Assembly: GCF_900106525.1 (NCBI RefSeq)
Contig: NZ_FNOG01000004.1
Coordinates: 566,089-630,088, forward strand
DNA: 64,000 nucleotides
Direction of reading: 5' to 3'
Source of the DNA: Lysobacter enzymogenes
Lineage (GTDB): Bacteria; Pseudomonadota; Gammaproteobacteria; Xanthomonadales; Xanthomonadaceae
Position numbers and translations under genes: made by a program. The notes under the pieces were generated by a model that searched no databases, was not told where the DNA came from, and was given only the letters and a program-made list of their open reading frames with translations. Below, in pieces: positions 45,852 through 54,740 of the stretch (position 1 is its first letter; each line of letters opens with the position of its first letter).

Positions 45852-46856
45852 CTACGGCGCCACCACCGCCACCGCATCCGGCTCGCGCCCGGTCTTCCAG
45901 TACGCCACCGGCTTCCAGCTCGCGCGGTCGATCACCGCGATCTCGTCGCCGCCGCTGATCGCCACATACACCCGCGGCCGCGCCAGATCGGCGACCACGC
46001 CGATCGGCAACGCCGCGCGGCCCAGCATGGTGTCGCGATACTCCTTGCCCTCGCGGCTCAAAGCCACCGTCGCCAGCGGCCGCTTGCGTTGCGCGTCGAA
46101 CACCGACAGCGTCGCCGCGCGCGCGTTGCTGACCAGGGCCTGGCGGCCGTCGGCGGTGAACGCGACCCGGATCGGAAACCCAGGGCTCGGCAAGGTGCGC
46201 AGGATCGCCAGGCTCTGCGGCTGGTGCACGGTCACCGTGCCGGCCTCTCGATTGGTCACCCAGACCTCGCCGCCGCCCGGCCGCACCGCGACGCCCTCGG
46301 CGCCCTTGCCCGCATCGACTTCGTCGGTCTTGCGATTGCCGACCAGATCGATCCGACTGACCGTGCCGCGGTCGACCTTGGTGACGTAGGCGCTCTTGCC
46401 GTCGCCGGCGACCGCGACCATGTGGCCCTTGCCCGCGCCGAGCGCAATCTCGGCGACGATCTTGCCGCGCGCCACGTCGATCCGCAGCAGATGCTGCGAG
46501 GCCTCGGTGGTGGCCAAGGCCTCGCGCCCGCCGGGCAGGAAGCGCAGCCCGTGCGGGCGGCCGTGGCGGCCGAGGTCGACGATCCGCGGCGGCGCTTTGC
46601 CGCGCAGATCGAGCACGCTCAAGGTGTTGCCGGCGCTGTCGCTGCCGTAGTTGGCGACCAGCGCGGTGCGGCCATCGGGCGCGACCACGATCTCGTGCGG
46701 CGCCTTGCCGGTCGCGAATTCGCCGAGCTTGCGGCCGTCGTCCAGCGACAAACGCCAGACGGTGTCGGCGGATTTGTTGCCGACCAACAGCTCGCCGGCC
46801 GCCGCCGGAAGCGCAGCGCACAACAGCAAGGGCAAACACAGCGAACGCAGGCGCAT
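45852..46856 (-). CDS. YncE-like secreted beta-propeller protein
   Basis: A 334-aa protein with signal peptide (MRLRSLCLPLLLCAALPAAA; cleavage after AAA likely) followed by seven or so 40-residue propeller blades with YVTN-type signatures (VVAPDGRTALVANYG; VWVTNREAGTVTVHQ; VAFTADGRQALVSNARA; DGKSAYVTKVDRGTVSRIDL). It should fold as a periplasmic seven-bladed propeller. No enzyme or quinoprotein partner is near, so the ligand is unknown. It is convergent with the SRP RNA. Confidence 0.85.
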   Translation of the reverse strand: MRLRSLCLPLLLCAALPAAAGELLVGNKSADTVWRLSLDDGRKLGEFATGKAPHEIVVAPDGRTALVANYGSDSAGNTLSVLDLRGKAPPRIVDLGRHGRPHGLRFLPGGREALATTEASQHLLRIDVARGKIVAEIALGAGKGHMVAVAGDGKSAYVTKVDRGTVSRIDLVGNRKTDEVDAGKGAEGVAVRPGGGEVWVTNREAGTVTVHQPQSLAILRTLPSPGFPIRVAFTADGRQALVSNARAATLSVFDAQRKRPLATVALSREGKEYRDTMLGRAALPIGVVADLARPRVYVAISGGDEIAVIDRASWKPVAYWKTGREPDAVAVVAP

Positions 46857-46964
46857 GGCGGCGTTTCCTCGATCCGGTCCGGTGTCCGACGCTACCGGAT
46901 CGCGATGACGCGGGCATGTGCCTTGGGGTTCGCGCGGGTCGATGTATGTCGCGGCGGGCACGAA

Positions 46965-47195
46965 AGCGTCGGGACTGAAGTCCCTCCCACAAAAGCCGTC
47001 GCGGGCAGAATCCAGTCCTGGGTCTCGGGAAGAACCCAGTCCTGGAACGTCTTTGGGAAATCCCCTGATACCGACGCTTTTGTAGAAGCGAATTCAGTCC
47101 CGGTTTTTTGCGGGAGGGACTTCGCTGTTGTGGCAGGGACTTCGCTTTTGTAGGAGGGACTCTGCTTTTGTGGGAGGGACTTCAGTCCCGACGCG
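46965..47195. repeat. GGAGGGACTTCAGTCCCGAC repeat cluster upstream of moaE-side genes
   Basis: One inverted copy sits at 46965-46995 (GCGTCGGGACTGAAGTCCCT) and a direct set at 47103-47195. The direct set has four 20-bp units of the type GCTTTTGTGGGAGGGACTTC (47103-47182), the last ending in the full palindrome AGTCCCGACGC. The 356-bp space 46857-47212 holds no gene. One unit begins GTAGGAGG, like the GTAG-headed REPs. Confidence 0.8.
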
Positions 47196-47212
47196 GTCCT
47201 CTCCGACCCGGC

Positions 47213-47665
47213 TCAACCCGCCGCCGGCAACTCCGGATGCAACCAATCCGCCGCGCCGTCCGCATAGCGCTCGTGCTTCCAGATCGGCACCCGCGCCTTG
47301 GTCTCATCGATGATGTAGCGGCAGGCCGCGAACGCCGCATCGCGATGCGCCGCGCTCACCCCCACCCACACCGCCAGTTCGCCGATGGCCAGGTCGCCGA
47401 CGCGGTGCACGCAGCGCGCGTCGACGACCGCGAAGCGCTCCAGCGCTTCGGCCAGCACCTTCTCGCCTTCGCTGAGCGCCAGTTCCGCATAGCTCTCGTA
47501 GCGCAGCCCGAGCACGGCGCGGCCGGCGTGATGGTCGCGCACCCAGCCTTCGAAGCTCGCATACGCGCCGGCCTGCGCGCTGAGCAGCGCCGCGCGCAGC
47601 GGCGCGAGCTCGAACGCGGTGTCGGACAAGGCGAACCGCGACGTCGATGCTTCCGCTTGCGTCAT
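47213..47665 (-). CDS. moaE: Molybdopterin synthase catalytic subunit MoaE
   Basis: A 150-aa protein. MoaE pairs with MoaD to insert two sulfurs into precursor Z. Typical boxes are YASFEGWVRDHHAGRAVLGL, RCVHRVGDLAIGELAVWVGV, and VPIWKHERYADG with the catalytic lysine. It is 3 bp after moaD, the last gene in the moa operon. Confidence 0.95.
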   Translation of the reverse strand: MTQAEASTSRFALSDTAFELAPLRAALLSAQAGAYASFEGWVRDHHAGRAVLGLRYESYAELALSEGEKVLAEALERFAVVDARCVHRVGDLAIGELAVWVGVSAAHRDAAFAACRYIIDETKARVPIWKHERYADGAADWLHPELPAAG

Positions 47666-47668
47666 CGC

Positions 47669-47911
47669 TCAGCCTCCCGACACCGGCGGAATGAAGGCGA
47701 CTTCGCTGCCTGCGCGCGGCGCCTCGTCCCAGCGCGCGAACGCGCCGTCCACGGCGACGCGCAAGCGCTCGACCGGCAGGACGAAGCCGTGGCGTTCGCG
47801 CAAGATCTCGTACAAGCCGCGCAAGTCGCGCGCATCGGCCTCGACCGACTCGCTGGCGGTGCCGGCGGCATCGCGCAGGCTGGCGAAATACAGTACGGTC
47901 AGCCGGCTCAT
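47669..47911 (-). CDS. moaD: Molybdopterin synthase sulfur carrier MoaD
   Basis: An 80-aa ubiquitin-like protein ending in [10 protein letters not shown]; the C-terminal Gly-Gly is thiocarboxylated by MoeB. Core [20 protein letters not shown] is typical. The start overlaps the moaC stop by 4 bp. Confidence 0.95.
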   Translation of the reverse strand: MSRLTVLYFASLRDAAGTASESVEADARDLRGLYEILRERHGFVLPVERLRVAVDGAFARWDEAPRAGSEVAFIPPVSGG

Positions 47912-48513
47912 GCGCCCTGCCCCGCGACGCCGAAGTCGCGCTTGCCGCCGCGCTTACCCACCAACTGGGCCGGCCCGATGACGATGGCGTGCGACAGCGC
48001 CTTGCACATGTCGTAGACGGTCAGCGCCGCGACAGTGGCGCCGGTCAGCGCCTCCATCTCCACGCCGGTGCGGTGGGTGGTGCGCACTTCGCATTCGATC
48101 GACAGCGCGGTGTCGCTCGCCCATTCCACGTCGAACCGGCAGCCGTCGATCGGCAGCGGATGGCAGAACGGAATCAGCTCGTGAGTGCGCTTGACCGCCA
48201 TGGTGCCTGCGACGATGGCGGTATCGATCACCGCGCCCTTCTTGCTCTTCATGCCGCCGGCGCGCAATTGCGCGGCCAGCGCGGCGGGAAAGCGCACCCG
48301 GCAGCGCGCCACCGCGGCGCGCGCGGTGACCGGCTTGGCGCTCACGTCGACCATCGCCGGACGGCCGTCGCGGTCGAGGTGGGTCAGGGTCGCGGCGGCG
48401 TTGGCCTTGGTGTTCCTTGCGACGGTGGTTGGCTTGGCTTTCAAATCGCCGGACTCCAGTGCGATGCGTACCCGGGCTCGGCCGGTACGCACGAAAAATG
48501 CAAGACGCGCCAT
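47908..48513 (-). CDS. moaC: Cyclic pyranopterin monophosphate synthase MoaC, N-terminally extended
   Basis: A 201-aa protein whose family part begins at [20 protein letters not shown] (about residue 43). The active-site stretch [20 protein letters not shown] and [19 protein letters not shown] are intact. The usual length is about 160 aa. The only standard start codon is ATG 48513 ([14 protein letters not shown]), which adds about 42 basic residues with no recognised domain. A CTG start near the family N-terminus is the alternative. No good ribosome site precedes the ATG. Confidence 0.9.
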   Translation of the reverse strand: MARLAFFVRTGRARVRIALESGDLKAKPTTVARNTKANAAATLTHLDRDGRPAMVDVSAKPVTARAAVARCRVRFPAALAAQLRAGGMKSKKGAVIDTAIVAGTMAVKRTHELIPFCHPLPIDGCRFDVEWASDTALSIECEVRTTHRTGVEMEALTGATVAALTVYDMCKALSHAIVIGPAQLVGKRGGKRDFGVAGQGA

Positions 48514-48587
48514 AGCTCGGGTCGAACCCGCGGCGGCGACAACCGCATGATAAGCAGATCGGCCGCGCCGCTCGCCGCCACGGCCGC

Positions 48588-49628
48588 TCAACCGCCGATC
48601 AGGAACATCTCCACGTGCCGCTTCGGCCGCGGCGCGTCGGCTGCGCGCAGTTCGCTGTAGCGGTCGTTGCGGCCGCTCCACAGCGCGGCCACGCGCTCGG
48701 TCAGCGCGTTTTCGCCCTGCGCCAGCGCGCCGCGCAGGTCGCTGCCGGCGGCGGCGAACAAACAGGTGTACAGCTGGCCGTCGGCCGATACCCGCGCGCG
48801 GTGGCAGTCGCCGCAGAACGGCGCGCTGATCGAGGACACGAAGCCGACTTCGCCGGCGCCGTCGCGGTAGGCGTAGCGCGAGGCGACTTCGCCGCGATAT
48901 TGCGCGTCCAGCGCGCGCAGCGGCCAGCGCGCGTCGATGGCGTCGCGCAGCTCCTGCGAACTCACCACCCCGCGCGGATCCCAGCCGTTGCAGTTGCCCA
49001 CGTCCATGTATTCGATGAAGCGCAGCACGTCGCCGCTGCCGCGGAACCGCTCGGCCAGCGGCAGCACCTGGTCTTCGTTGACGCCGCGCTGGACCACGCA
49101 GTTGATCTTCAGCGGCCCGAACCCGGCCGCGCGCGCGGCCTCGATGCCGGCCAGCACCTGCGCGACCTCGCCGCGGCCGCCGGACAGGCGCCGGAACAGG
49201 TCCGGGTCGAGCGCGTCCAGGCTCACCGTCAGCCGGCGCAGCCCGGCCTCGCGCAGCGCGCGCGCCTGCCGCGCCAGCAGCGAACCGTTGGTGGTCAGGG
49301 CCAGGTCGTCCAGGCCGTCGATCCGGCTCAGGCGCGCGATCAGCTCCGGCAGCCCCTTGCGCAACAGCGGCTCGCCGCCGGTCAGGCGCAGCTTGCGCAC
49401 GCCGACGCGGACGAAGCCGCGCACCAGGGTTTCGATCTCGTCGAAGCTCAGGCGCGAGGCGGCGTCCAGACCGTAGTCGTCGGCCACGCGCTCGGCCGGC
49501 ATGCAGTAGGGACAGCGGAAATTGCAGGCCTCGATCAGCGACAGCCTCAGGTCCCGCAACGGCCGGCCGCGGCGGTCGAGCGGACCGGGCGCGGCGAGCG
49601 GGATGAGGCGGTCGGCAGCGGCATTCAC
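48588..49628 (-). CDS. moaA: GTP 3',8-cyclase MoaA
   Basis: A 346-aa radical-SAM enzyme that begins molybdopterin synthesis. The SAM cluster is CNFRCPYC (within [20 protein letters not shown]), the second cluster cysteines are in [20 protein letters not shown], and the C-terminus ends LIGG, the required Gly-Gly. The start is GTG 49628 ([20 protein letters not shown]), overlapping the MBL gene stop by 4 bp (GTGA). [12 protein letters not shown] is the glycine-rich SAM loop. Confidence 0.95.
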   Translation of the reverse strand: MNAAADRLIPLAAPGPLDRRGRPLRDLRLSLIEACNFRCPYCMPAERVADDYGLDAASRLSFDEIETLVRGFVRVGVRKLRLTGGEPLLRKGLPELIARLSRIDGLDDLALTTNGSLLARQARALREAGLRRLTVSLDALDPDLFRRLSGGRGEVAQVLAGIEAARAAGFGPLKINCVVQRGVNEDQVLPLAERFRGSGDVLRFIEYMDVGNCNGWDPRGVVSSQELRDAIDARWPLRALDAQYRGEVASRYAYRDGAGEVGFVSSISAPFCGDCHRARVSADGQLYTCLFAAAGSDLRGALAQGENALTERVAALWSGRNDRYSELRAADAPRPKRHVEMFLIGG

Positions 49629-50386
49629 GAAGGCGGCACCTGTGCGGCAGTGGGGTCGGCCAGGTCGATGGCCTCGCCGGGCCTGCCGACACGATACCCC
49701 CGCGCGGCCAGCGCGTCGCCATCCTCGCGGCTGGCGTAGTGATACAGGACACAGCGGTTCAGCAGCGCCGGCGGGTATTCGCGCTCCAGGTCCTCGATGC
49801 CGCTGTGCGAGGGGTTGCCGTGCAGGGCGCAATCGTGCGCGATCAGTTCGCCGTCGTTGGCGAATTGGGCCAGCATTTCCGGGATCGGCCGGGTATCGCC
49901 AGTCCACACCGCGCTGCCGCGCAGGCGCAGGCCGAACGCGCTGTCGGGCCAGTGGTGGCGCACCGGGAATGCCTCCATGCGCAGGCCGCGGTGCCAGAAA
50001 TGGCCGCTGACCGGCACCAGCTGGAACGCATCCCAGAAATTCACCCCGCCCTCGGCCAGCACGTTCGGGTAGTCGGCCACGCGCTGCTGCAGCAGCGGCA
50101 CCAGCGGCGCGGGGATATATAGCCGCGGCAGCCGGCCGCGCCGGGCCTCGTCGAAATAATGGGCGACGAACAAACGCTCGAAGCCGGCGATGTGGTCCAT
50201 GTGCGCGTGGGTCAGGAACACCGCCTCGGGCATGCGCCCGTAGTGCGCCAGGAACGCGGTCAGGCCCTCGCCGCCGCAATCGATGGTGAGCCAGGGCTCG
50301 CCGTCGCGCTCCAGCGTGGCCATCGCCGATCCCAGTTCCACCGCCGACGCATTGCCGACACCGTGCAGACGCAGCCGCCAAGTCAT
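49625..50386 (-). CDS. Metallo-beta-lactamase-fold hydrolase, coupled to moaA
   Basis: A 253-aa MBL-fold protein with the metal motif [16 protein letters not shown] and further ligands in [36 protein letters not shown] and [15 protein letters not shown], as in tRNase Z/phosphodiesterase-like MBL proteins. It overlaps moaA by 4 bp, which ties the two in translation. A phosphodiesterase function is likely, but a link to cofactor synthesis is only inferred from position. Confidence 0.8.
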   Translation of the reverse strand: MTWRLRLHGVGNASAVELGSAMATLERDGEPWLTIDCGGEGLTAFLAHYGRMPEAVFLTHAHMDHIAGFERLFVAHYFDEARRGRLPRLYIPAPLVPLLQQRVADYPNVLAEGGVNFWDAFQLVPVSGHFWHRGLRMEAFPVRHHWPDSAFGLRLRGSAVWTGDTRPIPEMLAQFANDGELIAHDCALHGNPSHSGIEDLEREYPPALLNRCVLYHYASREDGDALAARGYRVGRPGEAIDLADPTAAQVPPS

Positions 50387-50463
50387 TCCGCCCCCCTTGC
50401 AACATCCGATCGCCCGGCGCGCCGGGATTTTGAGTGATTCGCCGCCCTGTCCCGGGCCGCTAT

Positions 50464-51213
50464 CTAGTAACCACGTTCCCAGGCGCGGTCATAGGCCGTG
50501 CGCAATCGGGCGAAGTCGCGCTCGACCTCGGCGACCGGCCGCTCGCCGCGCAATTTCAGCAGCGAGCGCTTGAGTCGGGCGAGGTTGCGCTCGCGCCAGC
50601 CGGTGGCGGGGATGCGGAACTGGCCGCGGTCCAGGTCGATCACCCAGCCGCGGCCGGAGGCGTCGAACAGCAGGTTGGTGGCATTGAGGTCGGCATGGTC
50701 GAGCCCGGCGCGGTGGCAGCGGGCGATCAGCCGGCCGGTTTCCTCCCACGGAGCGCCGTCGCCGGCGACCGCGGCGCGGTCGGCCAGCGAGCGCACGCCG
50801 TCGAGCCGGGCGACCAGGATCGCGGCGCGGTAGCGCAGCCCCTCGCGCCGGTACAGCGCGGCGATCGGCGCCGGCACCGGCAGGCCGCGGCGCGCGGCCT
50901 CGCGGGTCAGGCGGAATTCGGCGAAGCTGCGGGTGCGCTCGCCGCCGCGCCACCAGTACAGGTCGCGGTTGAAGCGCGCGACCAGCCCGCCGCGCAGATA
51001 GCGGCGCAGCACCGCATGGCCGAACGGCGCATCGACGAACCAGGCCCCGCCGCGGCCGCCGCTGTCCACCGGCCGCGCTTGCGCGCCCCAGTGTCCGGGC
51101 GTAAACCATTCCGGCGCGGCTTGCTGCACCCGTGCGCGGTCGAACAGAATCGCTCCGTAGCCGCTGTCGTCGCGGTACGGCGTCAGTCCCTCGGCGGCGT
51201 CATAACCCGTCAT
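50464..51213 (-). CDS. kdkA: 3-deoxy-D-manno-octulosonic acid kinase
   Basis: A 249-aa KdkA-type kinase that phosphorylates Kdo in the LPS inner core. The family start region is [15 protein letters not shown], the ATP part [20 protein letters not shown], the catalytic loop [16 protein letters not shown] and the metal aspartate [11 protein letters not shown], so all residues lost in the kinase-like gene at 26698 are present here. It is divergent from the GT9 heptosyltransferase gene with 22 bp between them. Confidence 0.92.
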   Translation of the reverse strand: MTGYDAAEGLTPYRDDSGYGAILFDRARVQQAAPEWFTPGHWGAQARPVDSGGRGGAWFVDAPFGHAVLRRYLRGGLVARFNRDLYWWRGGERTRSFAEFRLTREAARRGLPVPAPIAALYRREGLRYRAAILVARLDGVRSLADRAAVAGDGAPWEETGRLIARCHRAGLDHADLNATNLLFDASGRGWVIDLDRGQFRIPATGWRERNLARLKRSLLKLRGERPVAEVERDFARLRTAYDRAWERGY

Positions 51214-51235
51214 CCGTCCGAGTCTAACAAGTCAC

Positions 51236-52327
51236 GTGAACCAATCGACCCCGAACCGTCCGACTTTGGGGCCCGCCCCCAGCCTGTGCCTGCTGCGCCT
51301 GTCGGCGCTCGGCGACGTCACCCACGTGGTGCCGCTGGTGCGCACCCTGCGCCAGGCCCGCCCGCAAGCGTCGATCGCCTGGATCATCGGCAAGGGCGAG
51401 CGCCGCCTGCTCGAAGGCCTGGACGGCGTGGACTTCATCGAATACGACAAGAAAAGCGGCTGGGCCGGCATGCGCGCGCTGCGCCGCGGCCTGCGCGAGC
51501 GAGGCCTGGCCGGCGGCAAGTTCTATGCGCTGCTGCAGATGCAGGTGGCCGCGCGCGCCAACCTGCTGTCGGCGTTCGTGCCGGCGACGCGGCGGATCGG
51601 TTACGACCGTTCGCGCTCCAAGGACCTGCACGGCCTGTTCGTCAACGAACGCATCCCCGACCGTCCCGGCATCCACGTGCTCGACGCCATCGGCAGCTTC
51701 TGCGAGCCGCTGGGGCTGCGCCAGACCGAGGTGGTGTGGGACTTGCCGGTACCCGAGGAGGCGCGCGAGTGGGCGCGGGCGCAGTGGCCGCAGGACGCCA
51801 CGCCGACACTGCTGATTTCGCCCTGCTCCAGCCACACCCTGCGCAACTGGCGCCCCGAGCGCTACGCCGCGGTCGCCGACCACGCCGCCGCGCAGGGCTG
51901 GCGGGTGGTGATGTGCGGCGGCCGCAGCCAGCTCGAGCGCGACACCACCGACGCCATCCTCGCGGCGATGGCCCATCCCGCCCTCGACCTGGTCGGCAAG
52001 GACACCCTCAAGCAACTGCCGGCCCTGCTCGAACGCGGCCAGTTGCTGATGACCCCGGACTCCGGCCCGATGCACATCGCCAACGCCATGGGCACCAAGG
52101 TGCTGGGCCTGCACGCGGCCAGCAACCCGGCGCGCAGTGGCCCCTACAGCGACCTGCGCTACTGCGCCGACCGCTACGACGACGCCGCGCGCAAATACCT
52201 CGGCAAGCCCGCGGCGCAGGTCGCCTGGGGCACCAAGATCGAACACGACGGGGTCATGGACCTGATCGAAGTCGAGGACGGCATCGCCGCGTTCGAACGC
52301 TACCGCGCCGATCATCCGGGGCGCTGA
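51236..52327 (+). CDS. GT9 heptosyltransferase-like LPS core enzyme
   Basis: A 363-aa glycosyltransferase of family 9. The start is GTG 51236. The N-terminal LCLLRLSALGDVTHVVPLVR is the family's hallmark, with the acceptor loop QMQVAARANLLSAFVPATRR. The nucleotide-heptose site is STPDSGPMHIAN-like (LLMTPDSGPMHIANAMGTKV), and LISPCSSHTLRNW is the pre-binding motif. It is probably a heptosyltransferase I-type enzyme, matching kdkA beside it. Confidence 0.88.
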   Translation: MNQSTPNRPTLGPAPSLCLLRLSALGDVTHVVPLVRTLRQARPQASIAWIIGKGERRLLEGLDGVDFIEYDKKSGWAGMRALRRGLRERGLAGGKFYALLQMQVAARANLLSAFVPATRRIGYDRSRSKDLHGLFVNERIPDRPGIHVLDAIGSFCEPLGLRQTEVVWDLPVPEEAREWARAQWPQDATPTLLISPCSSHTLRNWRPERYAAVADHAAAQGWRVVMCGGRSQLERDTTDAILAAMAHPALDLVGKDTLKQLPALLERGQLLMTPDSGPMHIANAMGTKVLGLHAASNPARSGPYSDLRYCADRYDDAARKYLGKPAAQVAWGTKIEHDGVMDLIEVEDGIAAFERYRADHPGR

Positions 52328-52344
52328 GCCGCACCGGCCCGAAT

Positions 52345-52382
52345 GCCCGGGAGAGGTTCGAGTCCTCTCCTGGGCACCGCCA
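52345..52382 (+). pseudogene. tRNA acceptor/T-arm remnant (minihelix)
   Basis: GCCCGGGAGAGG (52345-52356) and CCTCTCCTGGGC (52364-52375) pair over 12 bp with one G-T, around the T-loop TTCGAGT, followed by ACCGCCA. The 12 bp equals seven acceptor plus five T-stem pairs. The 3' half is like the end of a tRNA-Leu. The D and anticodon arms are absent, so it cannot be a complete tRNA. It may be a tRNA fragment left by element excision, or a hairpin after the GT9 gene. Confidence 0.6.
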
Positions 52383-52437
52383 AGCGGCCGCAGCGCACCG
52401 CAACCCAACTCCTGCAAAGAATCCCCAGGCCATCGCC

Positions 52438-52992
52438 ATGCCCCCGCTTTCGCTGGACCGACTCATCGCCGCCGTCGGCAACGGCGCCCACTTCGATTAC
52501 CTGTGCTTCTGGGGCCACCGCGACCGGCCCGGCCGGGTCGGCAAGGGCTGCCTGAGCCAGTGGTACCCGGCCGCGTTCGAGCTCGACGGCGAACGCTACG
52601 CCAGCGCCGAGCACTGGATGATGGCCGGCAAGGCGCGTTTGTTCGGCGACGACGCCATTACCGCGCGGATCCTCGCCAGCGACGATCCGGCCGAGGTCAA
52701 AGCCCTGGGCCGCAAGATCGCAGGCTTCGACGAGACCCGCTGGGCCGAGCACCGCTACCGGCTGGTGGTCGCCGGCAACCTGGCCAAGTTCGCGCAGCAC
52801 CCGGCCCTGGGCGAGTTCCTGCTCGGCACCGGCGAACAGGTGCTGGTCGAGGCCAGCCCGGTCGATGCGGTCTGGGGCATCGGCCTGGCCGCCGACCACG
52901 CCGACGCGACCAGGCCGACGCAGTGGCCCGGGCTCAATCTGCTCGGTTTCGCGCTGATGGACGTGCGCGCGCAACTGGCCGCGCGCGGCTGA
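52438..52992 (+). CDS. NADAR (YbiA-like) N-glycosidase
   Basis: A 184-aa protein (MPPLSLDRLIAAVGNGAHFD) with NADAR boxes: FWGHRDRPG, CLSQWYPAAFELDG, RYASAEHWMMAGKARLFGD, and AVWGIGLAADHADATRPTQW with GLNLLGFALMDVRAQL. NADAR proteins cleave the N-glycosidic bond of riboflavin intermediates or remove ADP-ribose from nucleic acid bases. No DarT-like toxin or riboflavin gene is adjacent, so the substrate is open. It stands 56 bp after the tRNA remnant. Confidence 0.9.
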   Translation: MPPLSLDRLIAAVGNGAHFDYLCFWGHRDRPGRVGKGCLSQWYPAAFELDGERYASAEHWMMAGKARLFGDDAITARILASDDPAEVKALGRKIAGFDETRWAEHRYRLVVAGNLAKFAQHPALGEFLLGTGEQVLVEASPVDAVWGIGLAADHADATRPTQWPGLNLLGFALMDVRAQLAARG

Positions 52993-52995
52993 GGC

Positions 52996-53694
52996 TCAGG
53001 GCGCGGGCGGCGCGGCCGCGGCGTCCTCGCCGCGCTCGATCTGCACCCGCCGCCACACCGACAGCTGGGTGCGCTGGCGGCGGCGCTCGCGATAGACCGC
53101 GGCGACCAGGGCCAGGCCGATCGCGCCGCAGGCGATCGCCACGCGCGCCCCGCTCCAGTCGGCGACGCCGCCGGACAGCGCATCGATCAGCACGAACACG
53201 AAGCACGCCGCCGCGGCGTTGCAGCTCAGGCTGCACAGCACCTTCATCCGGTCCAGGGCGGCGCGCGATTCGGGCGCGACCGCTTCCAGATATTCGCGCA
53301 GGCGCCGGTCGGCGTCGTGGAACTGCGAGGCGGTCATGGTCGCGGCCGGCGGCAGTTGCAGGCCTTCGTCGCGGCGCAGGCGCTCGCCGAGGAACTCCAG
53401 CGCCGGCGTCCAGGCCCGGCGCAGCCGCGGCCAGACCACGGCCTGGGCGAAGGTATAGACCAGCCGGCCGAGCGGGCTCAGCGCCAGGCCCAGCACGTAG
53501 GCGCCGGCCAGCCAGGTCGGCAGGACCAGTTCCGGTGCCTGCTCGCGCAGCGCATGCAGGCCGCCGGGGTGGCGCAGCACCAGCGCGGTCAGCAGCAGCC
53601 CGCCCGGGCACAGCCAGGCGAGCAGATCGTCGTACAGCCAGGCCGCGGCCGAACGCGGCCGCGACGGCGCGTCGTCCTTGCGCGCAGGGCTCAT
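52996..53694 (-). CDS. Four-helix membrane protein, function unknown
   Basis: A 232-aa protein. Four hydrophobic segments: about residues 20-37 (LLAWLCPGGLLLTALVL), 53-75, 155-175 (NAAAACFVFVLIDALSG) and 183-200 (VAIACGAIGLALVAAVY). A soluble helical part between the second and third carries ASQFHDADRRLREYLEAVAP. No enzyme motif is seen. It is convergent with the NADAR gene (3-bp gap) and 13 bp after the DUF6165 gene. Confidence 0.72.
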   Translation of the reverse strand: MSPARKDDAPSRPRSAAAWLYDDLLAWLCPGGLLLTALVLRHPGGLHALREQAPELVLPTWLAGAYVLGLALSPLGRLVYTFAQAVVWPRLRRAWTPALEFLGERLRRDEGLQLPPAATMTASQFHDADRRLREYLEAVAPESRAALDRMKVLCSLSCNAAAACFVFVLIDALSGGVADWSGARVAIACGAIGLALVAAVYRERRRQRTQLSVWRRVQIERGEDAAAAPPAP

Positions 53695-53707
53695 GGTCGA
53701 ACGGGCC

Positions 53708-54112
53708 TCAGACCGGGCCGGTGCCGTAGTCCTGGTAGGACTTCTCTTCCACGTAGGTCGAACCCAGGGCCTGGTTGATCTGTTTCTTGACCCGCGCGCG
53801 CACGTCGTTCTCGACGTAGACCGAACGCGCCAGGGCGATGAATTCGGCATCGAACTCCTGGCGCTTTTCCTTGACCCGGATGTCGTCCTCGATGACCCAC
53901 AGGCGCTCGTTGACCGCCTTGAGCTCGGCGCGCAGGCGCACGATGTCCTGGCCGGCGGCCGGATGGGCCATCCAGGTTTGCTCCAGCGCGCTCAGTTCGT
54001 TGCGCACGTTGGCCAGCTTGGCTTCGTCGCTCATGCGCTCGGACTTGATCTGCAGGATCGCGATCTTGTCGAGCAGTTCGCCAAAGGACACCGGGACCAG
54101 GATTTCGGACAT
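53708..54112 (-). CDS. DUF6165 family protein
   Basis: A 134-aa acidic helical protein (MSEILVPVSFGELLDKIAIL). Its conserved N-terminus and the long helix AELKAVNERLWVIEDDIRVK fit DUF6165. The family occurs mainly beside LPS or polysaccharide genes, consistent with kdkA and GT9 nearby; the function is unknown. It is upstream of the four-helix membrane protein in a two-gene unit. Confidence 0.82.
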   Translation of the reverse strand: MSEILVPVSFGELLDKIAILQIKSERMSDEAKLANVRNELSALEQTWMAHPAAGQDIVRLRAELKAVNERLWVIEDDIRVKEKRQEFDAEFIALARSVYVENDVRARVKKQINQALGSTYVEEKSYQDYGTGPV

Positions 54113-54246
54113 GGGCGCAACCGCCTGAATGCATGGGGGGACGGCTAGTGTAGCCCTGCGCCGGCCGCGCCGGCTTTGCGCGCGGCCGCCGGGCGGATGC
54201 GCGGCGCGCGCATGCAAGCCGATGAAGGCGGATCGTGCGCCAAGGC

Positions 54247-54275
54247 TTGCTCCGGCGCGCGACAGTCCGTAACAT
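54247..54275 (+). promoter_or_regulatory. Sigma-70 promoter of tRNA-Ser(CGA)
   Basis: TTGCTC (54247-54252), 17 bp, TAACAT (54270-54275), with the -10 box ending 19 bp before the tRNA. The spacing is perfect. Confidence 0.65.
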
Positions 54276-54294
54276 ACGCGGCTCGACTGCACCC

Positions 54295-54385
<91 letters not shown>

Positions 54386-54393
54386 GATTCAAG

Positions 54394-54426
54394 CGCAACG
54401 GGCCCCTCGCGGGCCCGTTGCGTTTT
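54394..54426 (+). terminator. Rho-independent terminator after tRNA-Ser(CGA)
   Basis: CGCAACGGGCCC-CTCGC-GGGCCCGTTGCG followed by TTTT. A 12-bp stem, 9 bp after the tRNA. Confidence 0.88.
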
Positions 54427-54740
54427 CTGGCTCCGGCAAGCGCACCGCCCTTCCCGCCACCGGCTCCGCACATGCGCTACGCCATCGCTATCGCGAGTTT
54501 TCGGCGGACAGCGGCGGCCGCGCGCCTTCATCCAGGGTTTTGCCGGAACCGGCAAGTCTCGCAATCGCGGCCTCGACGTGGCAGTTTTGAAACGCGACGC
54601 ATGCACACACGGCCTTCATCGGCGCTCATGCATGAAGCGCAGAACGGATCACGCTTTCTTGCCACCCGGCCGCTCGCTCGCGATGATTCCGTATACCTCT
54701 TCAGTGGCGATCCCGACGACGCGAATGGCATGACCGGCAG
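54427..54740. other. 314-bp gene-free space before the PP2C gene
   Basis: Composition is less GC-rich than the surroundings and the frames that pass through lack ribosome sites. No convincing promoter or RNA was recognised. The region must contain the PP2C promoter. Confidence 0.4.

Noticed and set aside
47103..47182. Possible CRISPR array
   Set aside because: The units are directly adjacent with no unique spacers, and no cas gene is in the window. It is a simple tandem repeat.
48514..48587. Molybdenum-cofactor riboswitch between moaA and moaC
   Set aside because: The gap is 74 bp and shows no recognisable moco fold. moaA itself starts inside the MBL gene, leaving no leader.
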